A stretch of DNA of 64,000 bases, from assembly GCA_030849945.1 (NCBI GenBank), contig JAVDKK010000004.1, forward strand, positions 686,851 through 750,850, read 5' to 3'. Under the pieces are notes generated by a model. That model did not search any database, was not told the DNA's origin, and was given only the letters and a program-made list of their open reading frames with translations. This stretch comes from Schauerella fraxinea. Its GTDB lineage: Bacteria > Pseudomonadota > Gammaproteobacteria > Burkholderiales > Burkholderiaceae_B. Positions within the stretch are counted from its first letter, which is position 1; each line of letters starts with the position of its first letter. The position numbers were made by a program, and so were the translations under genes. Positions 1 through 7,940 of the stretch are shown piece by piece.

Positions 1-586
1 CGACTTCAAGACGGTTTGAGTAATCTTCGTCTACCCCCAGTTCGGCCCGCACCCGGCCCGTGAAGTAATCGAATCCGCCGGAAACGATCGCGGTTTTCAG
101 ACCTGCCAGTTTCGCAGTCTTGACCAGAGCAACAGCACCCGGGGTAATCTGCAAACGCTGCGCGTACACGTCATCGAAACGAGCGACGGACAGACCCGCC
201 AACAGGCGCGTGCGCATGCGCAAACTGGTGTCGTAATCAACATCACGGTTTTGCATGGCCCGTTCGGTCAGCGCCGCAACCTCTTGCTTCTTACCCACCA
301 GATCCGCCAATTCATCGATGCATTCGATATTGATGAGGGTCGAATCCATATCAAACACGAGCAGCTTGAAAGCACTCAAGGGACGTTGGGTCTGAATAAT
401 CGCGCTGTCGACGTCGTGCTCGCCGCACACCGCATGGAGTGCATCACGCGCGAGCGCTGTGGGGCCCAGCGTATACACCACGCAGGACGATGAACGGCGC
501 GTCGAATCGTTGGCACCTACCGCATGCGCCAGGCGCTTCGCGCAGGCGTCTGAAAACGGTCCAGCGCTTTGGGTCACGATCTGCAT
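1..586 (-). CDS. serB: Phosphoserine phosphatase SerB (partial, 3' end outside window)
   Basis: Catalyses the last step of L-serine biosynthesis, dephosphorylation of phosphoserine, in the cytoplasm. It reads leftward from an ATG at 586 (MQIVTQSAGPFSDAC) and stays open to the window edge, so about 195 N-terminal residues are visible. The HAD-superfamily nucleophile motif DMDST lies at residues 79-83 (Asp79 and Asp81), followed by the family sequence INIECIDELADLVGK, and a SGGF segment typical of SerB motif II occurs further on. The roughly 75 residues before the HAD core match the extra N-terminal domain found in proteobacterial SerB. It is divergent from the CoA-transferase at 779, with 192 bp between the starts. 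Identification is firm; motif III and the C-terminus cannot be seen. Confidence 0.93.
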   Translation of the reverse strand, partial: MQIVTQSAGPFSDACAKRLAHAVGANDSTRRSSSCVVYTLGPTALARDALHAVCGEHDVDSAIIQTQRPLSAFKLLVFDMDSTLINIECIDELADLVGKKQEVAALTERAMQNRDVDYDTSLRMRTRLLAGLSVARFDDVYAQRLQITPGAVALVKTAKLAGLKTAIVSGGFDYFTGRVRAELGVDEDYSNRLEV

Positions 587-715
587 TGCAGGGAACTCCA
601 GAGATTCAACGTGGGACACGATTCGCAAAATACCATGCGATGAAATCACTCCCCGGAAGAGGCGTTGCCGGTCAGTCGACTTCTCCTTTAACGCACGACT
701 TGACACCGGCAACCC

Positions 716-760
716 TTGACGGAGCAGCCATATTTTCATAATGTACGTACAACCGTACCT
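716..760 (+). promoter_or_regulatory. Sigma70-type promoter overlapped by GTACG-N6-CGTAC operator (site 1)
   Basis: TTGACG (716-721), a 17-bp spacer and TAATGT (739-744) form a good -35/-10 pair in front of the CoA-transferase at 779. An inverted repeat, ATGTACG (741-747), TACAAC spacer, CGTACCT (754-760), begins at the third base of the -10 box. The same arrangement occurs at 3899-3918. It is the probable binding site of the GntR/UTRA regulator encoded at 2996-3787; that link is inferred. Confidence 0.6.
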
Positions 761-778
761 TTAGCGAAAACCTAGACG

Positions 779-2014
779 ATGTCTCTTGACTTGAACGCAG
801 GCGCCCTCAGCGGCGTGAGAGTGCTTGATCTCTCCAACTTCCTGGCCGCGCCCCTTGCATCGATGTTTCTTTCAGATTTCGGTGCCGACGTGCTCAAGGT
901 CGAGCAGCCGGTAAAGGGTGACGAGATCCGGAAATGGGGCGACAGCAAGAACGGCGTCGGGCTGTATTACAAGGTCGTCAATCGCGGGAAGCGATCCATC
1001 ACACTCGATTTACATACCGAGCTTGGGGTGGAAGCCGTCAAGCGTCTGGTTGCCGAGACCGACGTCGTCATCGAAAACTACCGCACGGGAACCTTGGAGA
1101 AATGGGGGATCGGCTACGACACGCTTTTGGCGATCAACCCGCGTTTGGTGATGGTTCGCGTAACAGGATTCGGTCAAACGGGGCCCTACAAGGACCGTCC
1201 TGGCTTCGGTACCCTGGCTGAAGCCTACGCAGGATATGCGCATATCAGCGGCTACCCCGATCAGCCCCCGCTCTTGCCGGGGTTTGGACTTGCCGATTCA
1301 ACGACCGGGTTGATGGCCGCGTTCCTCACGCTTGTGGCGTTGAACGACACGCGCCGTACAGGCCGCGGACAAATGGTGGATCTCGCCATATACGAGACAC
1401 TGCTTACGTTACTGGGCCCACAAGTCGTCAACTTTGCCCAATTGGGACTCGTGCAAGGGCGCAACGGCAGTCGGCTGCCCTTTACGGCGCCGCGCAAAAC
1501 GTATCAAACCAACGATGGACGGTGGGTGTCGATCGCCGGAAGCGCACAGTCGGCGTTTTTACGAATATGCAGCACGCTCGACATTCCCGAGATCGCGGAA
1601 GATCCGCGTTTTGCCGATAACCGGCAGCGCTTGCTGAACTGTGGCGCCCTCGACGACGCCATTCAAGCTGCCGTTGCACGATTCGATCTGCCCTCGTTGC
1701 TCGAACGCTCGGCCGCTACACAATGCACGATCGCACCGGTCAACGACATCGCCATGATTTTCGATGACGAGCACATCGCGGCGCGGGAGAATATTTTTTC
1801 CGTCTACGACCCGGAGCTTGCCGAACCGATAAGGATGCAAAACGTGGTCGGCAAGCTTTCCGGATCGCCTGGCGCCATCAAGCACGCGGGCCCGCGTCTC
1901 GGCGAACATAACCGTGCGGTGCTCATCGATCATCTTGGCTACACGGAGGAAGCGCTTGCCGCCGCGGGGATTGCGGTTGACCTGGCAATCGAGAACACGG
2001 CGAGCAGCGTCTAA
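779..2014 (+). CDS. Family III CoA-transferase (CaiB/BaiF type), first copy
   Basis: A 411-residue cytoplasmic enzyme of the formyl-CoA/succinyl-CoA:carboxylate CoA-transferase family, which moves CoA from a donor such as succinyl-CoA to a free carboxylic acid. The N-terminal Rossmann segment (GVRVLDLSNFLAAPLASMFL, ending FGADVLKVE) and the RVTGFGQTGPY block are classic. The catalytic Asp that forms the acyl anhydride is most likely Asp173 in the segment GLADSTTG. Length is normal for the family. It is followed 13 bp later by the HMG-CoA-lyase-like gene, so the pair probably activates and then cleaves one substrate. The promoter carries the GTACG-N6-CGTAC operator. The acyl substrate cannot be read from sequence; itaconate, citramalate and 3-hydroxy-3-methylglutarate are possible. 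Confidence 0.88.
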   Translation: MSLDLNAGALSGVRVLDLSNFLAAPLASMFLSDFGADVLKVEQPVKGDEIRKWGDSKNGVGLYYKVVNRGKRSITLDLHTELGVEAVKRLVAETDVVIENYRTGTLEKWGIGYDTLLAINPRLVMVRVTGFGQTGPYKDRPGFGTLAEAYAGYAHISGYPDQPPLLPGFGLADSTTGLMAAFLTLVALNDTRRTGRGQMVDLAIYETLLTLLGPQVVNFAQLGLVQGRNGSRLPFTAPRKTYQTNDGRWVSIAGSAQSAFLRICSTLDIPEIAEDPRFADNRQRLLNCGALDDAIQAAVARFDLPSLLERSAATQCTIAPVNDIAMIFDDEHIAARENIFSVYDPELAEPIRMQNVVGKLSGSPGAIKHAGPRLGEHNRAVLIDHLGYTEEALAAAGIAVDLAIENTASSV

Positions 2015-2027
2015 CTTGGAGATGGCG

Positions 2028-2984
2028 ATGATTAAACTACCTGATCGAATCGACGTCGTCGAAGTAGGACCACGCGACGGCTTGCAGAGCCTGCCCAAAT
2101 GGATACCCACGGCGGACAAGATCCGCATGGTGGACCGTTTATCTCAGGCTGGCTTGCCGGTAATTGAAGTGACGGGTTTCGCGCATCCCAAGGTGATACC
2201 CAATCTCAGCGACGCCGAAGCGGTATTCGCAGGCATCACACGCCGTGAAGGCACGATTTATCGTGGTCTCGCCCCAAATGCGAAAGGTGCTTCGCGGGCG
2301 ATCGCGGCACAAGCCGACGAGATCGTTGGCTTGACCATTGCAAGCGCAACGTATCTGAAGAAAAACCAGAACATGACGCTCGACCAGGCCAGCGAGCAAG
2401 CCATTGAGGCGTATCACATTGCGAGCACGCATCATGTGCGGTACGTCCTGGCGATTGGCATGGCATTCTGGTGTCCCTATGAAGGCTTGATCAAGGAAGA
2501 TCACGTGCTTCGTCTCGTGGCGCGATTCCATGATGCGGGTATACGCCGTATGTATTTCGCCGGTTCGGTAGGACTGGAGGATCCGCGCCACGTCGAGAGC
2601 CTCTTCACCAAACTCGTCGCGCGCTATCCGGAGGCCGCGTTCGGCTTCCACGTGCACAACCTGGGTGGCATGGCGACGGCAAACATTCTGGCGGCAATGA
2701 CCGCCGGCGCGCGCTGGATCGAGGGCGCAATTTGCGGGATAGGCGGCGGAATCGCCATGCCCAGTGCACTCGGCGCCGTGGGCAATTATCCAACCGAGGA
2801 TTTGCTTTCGATGTTGACCTACATGGGAATCGATACCGGCGTGGATGCTGCCGAGGTCATTCTTGCGGCGCAAGATGTGGCTACCATCCTGGCCATTGAT
2901 CCACGCAGCAATGCTGCCAATGGCTGCACCCGATCGGCCATTGCGGCTTGGGGTGCAAGCCATCGCGCTGCCGTGCCGGGATGA
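2028..2984 (+). CDS. HMG-CoA lyase-like DRE-TIM enzyme lacking the usual G-loop cysteine
   Basis: A 318-residue TIM-barrel enzyme of the HMG-CoA lyase/pyruvate-carboxyltransferase family, expected to cleave a 3-hydroxyacyl-CoA into an oxoacid and acetyl-CoA or a related product. I chose the ATG at 2028 because GGAG (2018-2021) lies 6 bases upstream; longer starts run back into the upstream gene. EVGPRDGLQ at residues 12-20 supplies the catalytic Arg16 and Asp17, and His208 and His210 in FHVHN fit the metal-binding HxH. In true HMG-CoA lyases the glycine-rich loop reads GGCPYA; here it is GIGGGIAMPS, so the catalytic cysteine position is Gly241, with a Cys five residues earlier (236). The substrate is therefore likely not plain HMG-CoA. 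It lies in an operon with the CoA-transferase at 779. Confidence 0.82.
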   Translation: MIKLPDRIDVVEVGPRDGLQSLPKWIPTADKIRMVDRLSQAGLPVIEVTGFAHPKVIPNLSDAEAVFAGITRREGTIYRGLAPNAKGASRAIAAQADEIVGLTIASATYLKKNQNMTLDQASEQAIEAYHIASTHHVRYVLAIGMAFWCPYEGLIKEDHVLRLVARFHDAGIRRMYFAGSVGLEDPRHVESLFTKLVARYPEAAFGFHVHNLGGMATANILAAMTAGARWIEGAICGIGGGIAMPSALGAVGNYPTEDLLSMLTYMGIDTGVDAAEVILAAQDVATILAIDPRSNAANGCTRSAIAAWGASHRAAVPG

Positions 2985-2995
2985 AGCGCCGAGCG

Positions 2996-3787
2996 CTACG
3001 CCTCGCCGGGCTGCGCGCGAAATTGGACCGATTGGGTATAGCGCTCGCTCGGGTAGTAACCGATACTGATCTGGACCATATTCGCATCCTTGTCCAGGTA
3101 ATACCGGGTGATCTTCAGCGCCGGTTGGCCATTTTCGGCTTGAAGCGCTTTCGCGATCGGCAAGGTCAACGCCGCAGCGGTGATTTCCTGCTGCACCTCA
3201 ACAATTCGAACGCCATATCGCTCTTCTATCCGGCGATAAATAGGTGTGCGGGAAATGCTTGCCACATCGGTGACGTCGGCATAGTTCACTTTTACGTACA
3301 CCGAGATAAAGCTCATCGGTGCGTCAGCGCCAGGAACCTTACGTACGAAGCATGCTTCGGACCAAACCTGGCCCACCGGACAGCGCAATTGCGCCGCCCA
3401 GAATTCGTCGGCCTGAAGCTCCCTTCTTGAGAATGCGTGCATCTCTGTCGCGTCGACGAACTGCAGCAAATCGGAGATCGAGTTGATGCCGCTGAAGAAG
3501 CGCGGTTCATCGGGGCGCCCCCGAACTTTCGTCCCGATGCCGGCACGAGATGCGACGAGCCCCTGCTCTTTCAATTCGCGGATGGCTTGGCGCACGGTGT
3601 GCCGGCTGACGCCATAACGTTGACTCAGCACCGTTTCCGGCGGCAGTGAGTCGCCAATAGCGTAGCGGCCCTGTTGAATGTCGCGAGTCAGTGCGCTGGC
3701 GAGTGATAGATAAAGTGACTGCCGGCCGACTTTCAAGGCCTCACCGTCGTCGGTTGGTACCGCTAAAGGTTTGGGGCTGGATTTCAT
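2996..3787 (-). CDS. GntR-family transcriptional regulator (HutC/UTRA type)
   Basis: A 263-residue repressor-type protein. The N-terminal winged helix is clear (LPPETVLSQRYGVSRHTVRQ and on through IRELKEQGLV), followed by a UTRA ligand-binding domain ending in RYYLDKDANMVQISIGYYPS. I chose MKSSPKP at 3787; in-frame starts at 3802 and 3880 exist, but the longest would place the start inside the divergent promoter and adds an unconserved-looking stretch. It is encoded between the two plus-strand catabolic segments and faces away from the Bug receptor gene. The shared operators at 741-760 and 3899-3918, and a half-site TTGTAC at 3818-3823, suggest that it controls both segments and perhaps itself. 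The effector is unknown; UTRA domains usually bind small metabolites from the pathway they regulate. Confidence 0.88.
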   Translation of the reverse strand: MKSSPKPLAVPTDDGEALKVGRQSLYLSLASALTRDIQQGRYAIGDSLPPETVLSQRYGVSRHTVRQAIRELKEQGLVASRAGIGTKVRGRPDEPRFFSGINSISDLLQFVDATEMHAFSRRELQADEFWAAQLRCPVGQVWSEACFVRKVPGADAPMSFISVYVKVNYADVTDVASISRTPIYRRIEERYGVRIVEVQQEITAAALTLPIAKALQAENGQPALKITRYYLDKDANMVQISIGYYPSERYTQSVQFRAQPGEA

Positions 3788-3873
3788 AGGCAAGACGGAC
3801 ATCCCGATAAAGGGCGATTGTACTTGGGTGTTTGGACCCGACCGATGGACGCAAATAGTTAGGCAAACACGTA

Positions 3874-3918
3874 TTGACATGCCGTTGACGCCACCCTATT
3901 GTACGTACATTCGTACAA
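3874..3918 (+). promoter_or_regulatory. Sigma70-type promoter overlapped by TTGTACG-N6-CGTACAA operator (site 2)
   Basis: TTGACA (3874-3879), a 17-bp spacer and TATTGT (3897-3902) give a strong promoter for the Bug receptor operon. A perfect 7-bp inverted repeat, TTGTACG (3899-3905) and CGTACAA (3912-3918), starts at the third base of the -10 hexamer, exactly as at site 1 (741-760). Shared core: GTACGTACA, two variable bases, CGTAC. Confidence 0.7.
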
Positions 3919-3945
3919 CATAAAAACGAACGGGTGGAGACCAAG

Positions 3946-4914
3946 ATGAAGAGAGCTGCTTGCATAGCGGCATGGCTGCTGACGTCCCTGTGCTGCGCGA
4001 CTGCTGCCTCGGCGGACACGTTTCCCGCCCACCCCGTCAAACTGGTCGTTACGACTGGGCCCGGCACCGGTAGTGACATCCTGGCGCGCTTGATAAGCAC
4101 GCAGATGAGTGCGGCACTCGGCGAGACGGTGATCGTCGACAACCGCCCTGGTGCGGGCGGCATCACAGGGATGGACCAGACGGCACGTGCCAAACCCGAC
4201 GGCTACACCGTGGTGCTGGGCGCCAACGGCACGCTTATCGTCAACCCCGCCCTGAATCCCAATGCGAACTATCGGACAGAACGGGACTTTGCACCCGTTG
4301 TCGGACTGGCCCAGGCGCCGTTCGTCATCGTCACGGCAAATCGCGGCGACGGACCGAAATCGTTGAGTGAGCTGCTGACCTTGCTGCGCAGTACCTCCAA
4401 GGATTACGCCTCCTCTGGCGTCGGCACCATCACGCACATCGTGACGGAGATGCTGCTGCAACGCGCCGACGTTCGCGCCACTCACATTCCATACCAAGGC
4501 GGTAAAGGTCTCAGTGATGTCGTCGCGGGGCACGTCTTGTTCATGGCGGAAACACTTCCCGCTGCGCTCCCGTTGATTCGCTCGGGCCAGCTTCGCGCTT
4601 TGGCCACGACGGGTCCCGAACGTTCTCCCAGCCTGCCCGAGATTCCCACGATGGTGCAGTCGGGGTACCCCGACTTCGTCGCCCAAGCCTGGTGGGGCCT
4701 GATGGCACCAGCAGGCACGCCAGAGTATGAGCGCACCAAACTCGCGACAGCAGCCATGCAAGCCATGTCGAACGAGGCAGTCGCTCGGCAGGTTGCCGGA
4801 CTGGAACTCACGTCGATGAATCTGGGCCCCACCGCATTTGGCGCCTTCATCAGTAAAGAGACGCCCTTCTGGCTTGGCGCCATTCGCAACGCCAACATTT
4901 CGCTCGCTCAATAG
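3946..4914 (+). CDS. Bug-family (TctC-type) extracytoplasmic solute receptor
   Basis: A 322-residue periplasmic binding protein of the Bordetella uptake gene family, which binds carboxylates such as tricarboxylates, nicotinate or amino acids. The start is the ATG at 3946 with GGTGGAGA 5 bases upstream. It has a signal peptide (MKRAACIAAW, then a hydrophobic core and a cleavage region around ASA/DTF). The family motifs PVKLVVTTGPGTGSD, VIVDNRPGAGG and the AKPDGYT/LGANGT block are present. No TctA/TctB membrane proteins are nearby, so it is an orphan receptor like most Bug proteins. It is the first gene of a segment running through two CoA-active enzymes and the LIV transporter, which suggests that it senses or captures the acid degraded here. 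The ligand is unknown. Confidence 0.88.
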   Translation: MKRAACIAAWLLTSLCCATAASADTFPAHPVKLVVTTGPGTGSDILARLISTQMSAALGETVIVDNRPGAGGITGMDQTARAKPDGYTVVLGANGTLIVNPALNPNANYRTERDFAPVVGLAQAPFVIVTANRGDGPKSLSELLTLLRSTSKDYASSGVGTITHIVTEMLLQRADVRATHIPYQGGKGLSDVVAGHVLFMAETLPAALPLIRSGQLRALATTGPERSPSLPEIPTMVQSGYPDFVAQAWWGLMAPAGTPEYERTKLATAAMQAMSNEAVARQVAGLELTSMNLGPTAFGAFISKETPFWLGAIRNANISLAQ

Positions 4915-4923
4915 GTCACAGCC

Positions 4924-5811
4924 ATGACTTCGCTTCGTACGTTGCTGTTTGCACCGGCCAACCATCCCCGCCGTGTAGAAAAATCGTTCACGCTGCACGC
5001 CGACGCGGTCATTCTGGATCTTGAAGATGCATGTGCGATCAGCGAAAAAGTGGCAAGCCGTGTAAAGGTGGTCGAGGCCATGCTGCTCCCGCGATCCTGT
5101 CTCGGATATGTGCGCGTGAATCCGTTGAGTACCGAGTTTGCCTACGGCGATTTGAGCACTGTCATACGGCCTGGCCTGGACGGCGTGATTTTGCCCAAGG
5201 TTGAGTCCCCTGGCGACCTGATCACGGCAGACTGGTTGATTGGCCAGCTCGAGCGTGAGCACAACTTACCCGCCGGTAGCGTGGATCTGATTCCGATCAT
5301 CGAGACCGGCCTGGGCGTCGCGCAACTCGAAGCCATCCTCAAAGCGCCCTGCTGCCACGGCCGCCGCGTCAAGCGCGTGGCCTTCGGCGCCGGCGACTTC
5401 ACCCTCGACATGGGCTTGACCTGGAACGCCGATGAGGCCGAGCTGATGATGTATCGCGCCGCCATCGTCCTGGCTTCCCGGGCGTGCGGTCTTGAGCCGC
5501 CGATCGACACGGTGTGGGTCGATCTTCAGAACGCCGACGGTTTTAAAGCATCCGCGGCACGTGCGCGCCACCTTGGCTTCCAAGGAAAGTTGTGCATTTA
5601 CCCCGATCAGGTGGCCATCGTCAACGCTGAGTTCACACCTTCTGAAGCAGACGTTCGACGCGCTCATCGCATCATCGACGCTTTCGCCGAAGCAGAAGCG
5701 CAAGGATCTTCTTCCATACAGCTCGACGGGCAGTTTATCGATTACCCCATCGTCTACCGCGCTCAACGCGTGCTGGCCTTGGTTGCCAACTTGAATTCCG
5801 CTGCTTCCTAA
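4924..5811 (+). CDS. CitE/HpcH-like CoA-ester lyase, first copy
   Basis: A 295-residue member of the HpcH/HpaI aldolase/citrate lyase beta-subunit family, which includes malyl-CoA and citramalyl-CoA lyases. The N-terminus shows TLLFAPANHPRRVEKS and the Mg-binding DLEDA, then VILPKVES, and a FGAGDFTLDMG block that carries another metal-binding acidic residue. It ends with the KLCIYPDQVAIVN block typical of CitE-like proteins. Length is normal for stand-alone lyases. It starts 9 bp after the Bug receptor gene. Together with the CoA-transferase that follows, it implies that a free acid is converted to its CoA ester and then split. Whether it uses citramalyl-CoA, malyl-CoA or another thioester is not decidable here. 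Confidence 0.85.
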   Translation: MTSLRTLLFAPANHPRRVEKSFTLHADAVILDLEDACAISEKVASRVKVVEAMLLPRSCLGYVRVNPLSTEFAYGDLSTVIRPGLDGVILPKVESPGDLITADWLIGQLEREHNLPAGSVDLIPIIETGLGVAQLEAILKAPCCHGRRVKRVAFGAGDFTLDMGLTWNADEAELMMYRAAIVLASRACGLEPPIDTVWVDLQNADGFKASAARARHLGFQGKLCIYPDQVAIVNAEFTPSEADVRRAHRIIDAFAEAEAQGSSSIQLDGQFIDYPIVYRAQRVLALVANLNSAAS

Positions 5812-5837
5812 GCGGCGATCGCAACGGAGATTGTTTG

Positions 5838-7061
5838 ATGCTGCACGCCAATACCAGTTCGCACGGCATCCGTCCCCTCGACGGACTAAAAGTCATCGAT
5901 GTATCGAGTTTCCTGGCAGGCCCCTTTTGCTCGACTCAACTCGCCGAATTCGGCGCCGACGTCGTCAAACTCGAATTGCCGATCGTAGGCGATGCGTTAA
6001 GACGCTTCGGGACGATCACACCGAGCGGGGATTCTCTCCCCTGGTTATCCGAGTGTCGCAATAAGCAGTCAGCGACGCTCGATCTGCGCAAGCCCGAGGG
6101 TGCGGAACTATTCAAGGAATTGATTCGTACCGCTGATGTGCTTGTCGAAAATTTTCAGCCCGGTACGCTGGAAAAGTGGAACGTTGGGTGGGACGTCTTA
6201 CAGGAGATCAATCCGCGATTGATCATGGTCAGGATTTCGGGATACGGCCAGACGGGCCCGTACAGCGGACGCCCCGGCTTTGGACGGATCGGGAATGCAT
6301 TCGGCGGATTGTCTTATCTTGCGGGATATCCGGATCGCCCACCAGTCACGCCCGGGTCCGCAACCATCCCCGATTACCTTGCCGGACTTTATGGCGCCAC
6401 CGGGGTACTTCTTGCCCTCCAGGCCCTTGCCAAGACGGGCCGCGGCCAAGTCATCGACATTGGCCTCTATGAGCCGATCTTCCGCATCCTGGACGAGCTG
6501 GCCCCGAAGTTCCATATGACCGGATTCGTGCGCGAACGCATGGGACCGGGCACTGTGAACGTCGTCCCGCACAGCCATTATCCGACGTCAGACGAGCGAT
6601 GGATAGCAATCGCCTGCACCAGCGACAAAATCTTCGAACGCCTCGCCGTGGCCATGGGCGTCCCGGAGTTCGGCGGCGCCGGGAAATGGGGCACGATCAA
6701 GCAACGTGAGGCAGAACGTGCCGAGGTGGACGCGTATGTTGGGCAGTGGAGCGGCAGCCTGACTCGCGACGAGGTACTGCAGATATGTGAGTCGTACCAG
6801 GTACCGTGCGGGGCCGTCTACGGCATCGACGAGATTTTTCAAGATCCGCAATACGCAGCACGAGAGAACATCGTGTACTTCGATGACGAACGCGTCGGCG
6901 AATACGCCGTTCCAAACGTCGTGCCGCGCATGACCGACACCCCTGGCCGCATCGATCATCTTGGGCCATCGTTAGGCCAGCACAACGACGATATATTCAA
7001 AACGCGTCTTGGGCTGAGCGACGAACGTATCGCCGAACTCAAGACGGCCGGCGTCATCTGA
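5838..7061 (+). CDS. Family III CoA-transferase (CaiB/BaiF type), second copy
   Basis: A 407-residue CoA-transferase, paralogous to the one at 779. The start is the ATG at 5838, preceded by ACGGAGA (5824-5830); the TTG three bases earlier is unlikely. Family features include LDGLKVIDVSSFLAGPFCS, FGADVVKLE, the VRISGYGQTGPYSGRPGFG block and a probable catalytic Asp179 in IPDYLAG. It shares many blocks with the first copy, but the C-terminal halves differ, so the two probably act on different acids or on different stereoisomers. It sits between the CitE-like lyase and livH, separated from the latter by only 15 bp, inside the same transcription unit. Confidence 0.88.
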   Translation: MLHANTSSHGIRPLDGLKVIDVSSFLAGPFCSTQLAEFGADVVKLELPIVGDALRRFGTITPSGDSLPWLSECRNKQSATLDLRKPEGAELFKELIRTADVLVENFQPGTLEKWNVGWDVLQEINPRLIMVRISGYGQTGPYSGRPGFGRIGNAFGGLSYLAGYPDRPPVTPGSATIPDYLAGLYGATGVLLALQALAKTGRGQVIDIGLYEPIFRILDELAPKFHMTGFVRERMGPGTVNVVPHSHYPTSDERWIAIACTSDKIFERLAVAMGVPEFGGAGKWGTIKQREAERAEVDAYVGQWSGSLTRDEVLQICESYQVPCGAVYGIDEIFQDPQYAARENIVYFDDERVGEYAVPNVVPRMTDTPGRIDHLGPSLGQHNDDIFKTRLGLSDERIAELKTAGVI

Positions 7062-7076
7062 TCCAGGGAGCGCGTC

Positions 7077-7940
7077 GTGCCAATATCCGAACTGCTCATT
7101 GCAGGCATTCTCCTCGGCGGCCTGTACGCGTTGATGGCGTGCGGCCTCAACCTCGTCTTTGGCGTGATGCGCGTGATCAACTTCGCCCATGGCGACCTGT
7201 TGGCGGTGGGTGCGCTCACAACCGTGTCGATCGTGGGCGGCCTCCACCTGCCGTATTTTGTCGCGTTGATCGTCGTTCCGATGTTGACCGCAGCCATCGG
7301 ATTGCTCATGCAGTTCCTGGTCATTCGTCGCATCATCGATGGGCCAATGATCATGTCGCTGCTCGCGACGTTCGCCATGTCCACCATCCTCGTCAATCTT
7401 TCGATCCTGATATGGGGTGGGGGATTTCGGGGGTTGCCCACCGTATTGGCTGGATCGATCAACGTACTTGGATTCGACTTGCCTTATTCCCGCGTGGTCG
7501 CGTTCGTCGTGGCCATGGGGGTCACCGGTGGCGTGTGGCTGTTTCTTCAGCGCACACGATTTGGAAAAGCGATTCGCTCGGTCTCACAGGCCCCGGAGCT
7601 GGCGGTGATATCGGGCATCTCCATCAACTTGGTGAGAAACGTGACCTTTGCGCTGGGCGCGGCAATGGCAGGATTGGCAGGCGTTCTGCTGGCGCCTACG
7701 TTTGCGTCCGACCCCCAACTCGGCGCCCGATTCGGGATCAAGGCCTTCGCCGTCATCATCGTGGGTGGAATGGGAAGCTATCCCGGCGCCCTGGTGGCCG
7801 CCCTGGCGCTCGGCGTGATGGAAGTTTTCATGGGCTTCTGGTTCGGCCAGGTCATCGGCGCCGCCACACTATTTCTGGCGATGCTGATCATTCTCGTCAT
7901 TCGCCCGCGGGGCATATTCGGCTTGGGAGCACGCGCATGA
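7077..7940 (+). CDS. livH: Branched-chain amino acid-type ABC permease LivH
   Basis: A 287-residue inner-membrane permease of the LIV (HAAT) family, one of the two channel subunits. It begins with GTG at 7077, with AGGGAG (7065-7070) 6 bases upstream. Multiple hydrophobic helices are obvious (LLIAGILLGGLYALMACGLN, and others), and the family signature around GVMRVINFAHGDLLAVGA is at residues 29-46. Its last codons overlap the start of livM by 4 bp (ATGA). In this context the transporter probably carries the organic acid or amide handled by the neighbouring CoA enzymes rather than leucine; LIV-type systems frequently transport such compounds. That assignment is inferred from position only. Confidence 0.9.
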   Translation: MPISELLIAGILLGGLYALMACGLNLVFGVMRVINFAHGDLLAVGALTTVSIVGGLHLPYFVALIVVPMLTAAIGLLMQFLVIRRIIDGPMIMSLLATFAMSTILVNLSILIWGGGFRGLPTVLAGSINVLGFDLPYSRVVAFVVAMGVTGGVWLFLQRTRFGKAIRSVSQAPELAVISGISINLVRNVTFALGAAMAGLAGVLLAPTFASDPQLGARFGIKAFAVIIVGGMGSYPGALVAALALGVMEVFMGFWFGQVIGAATLFLAMLIILVIRPRGIFGLGARA

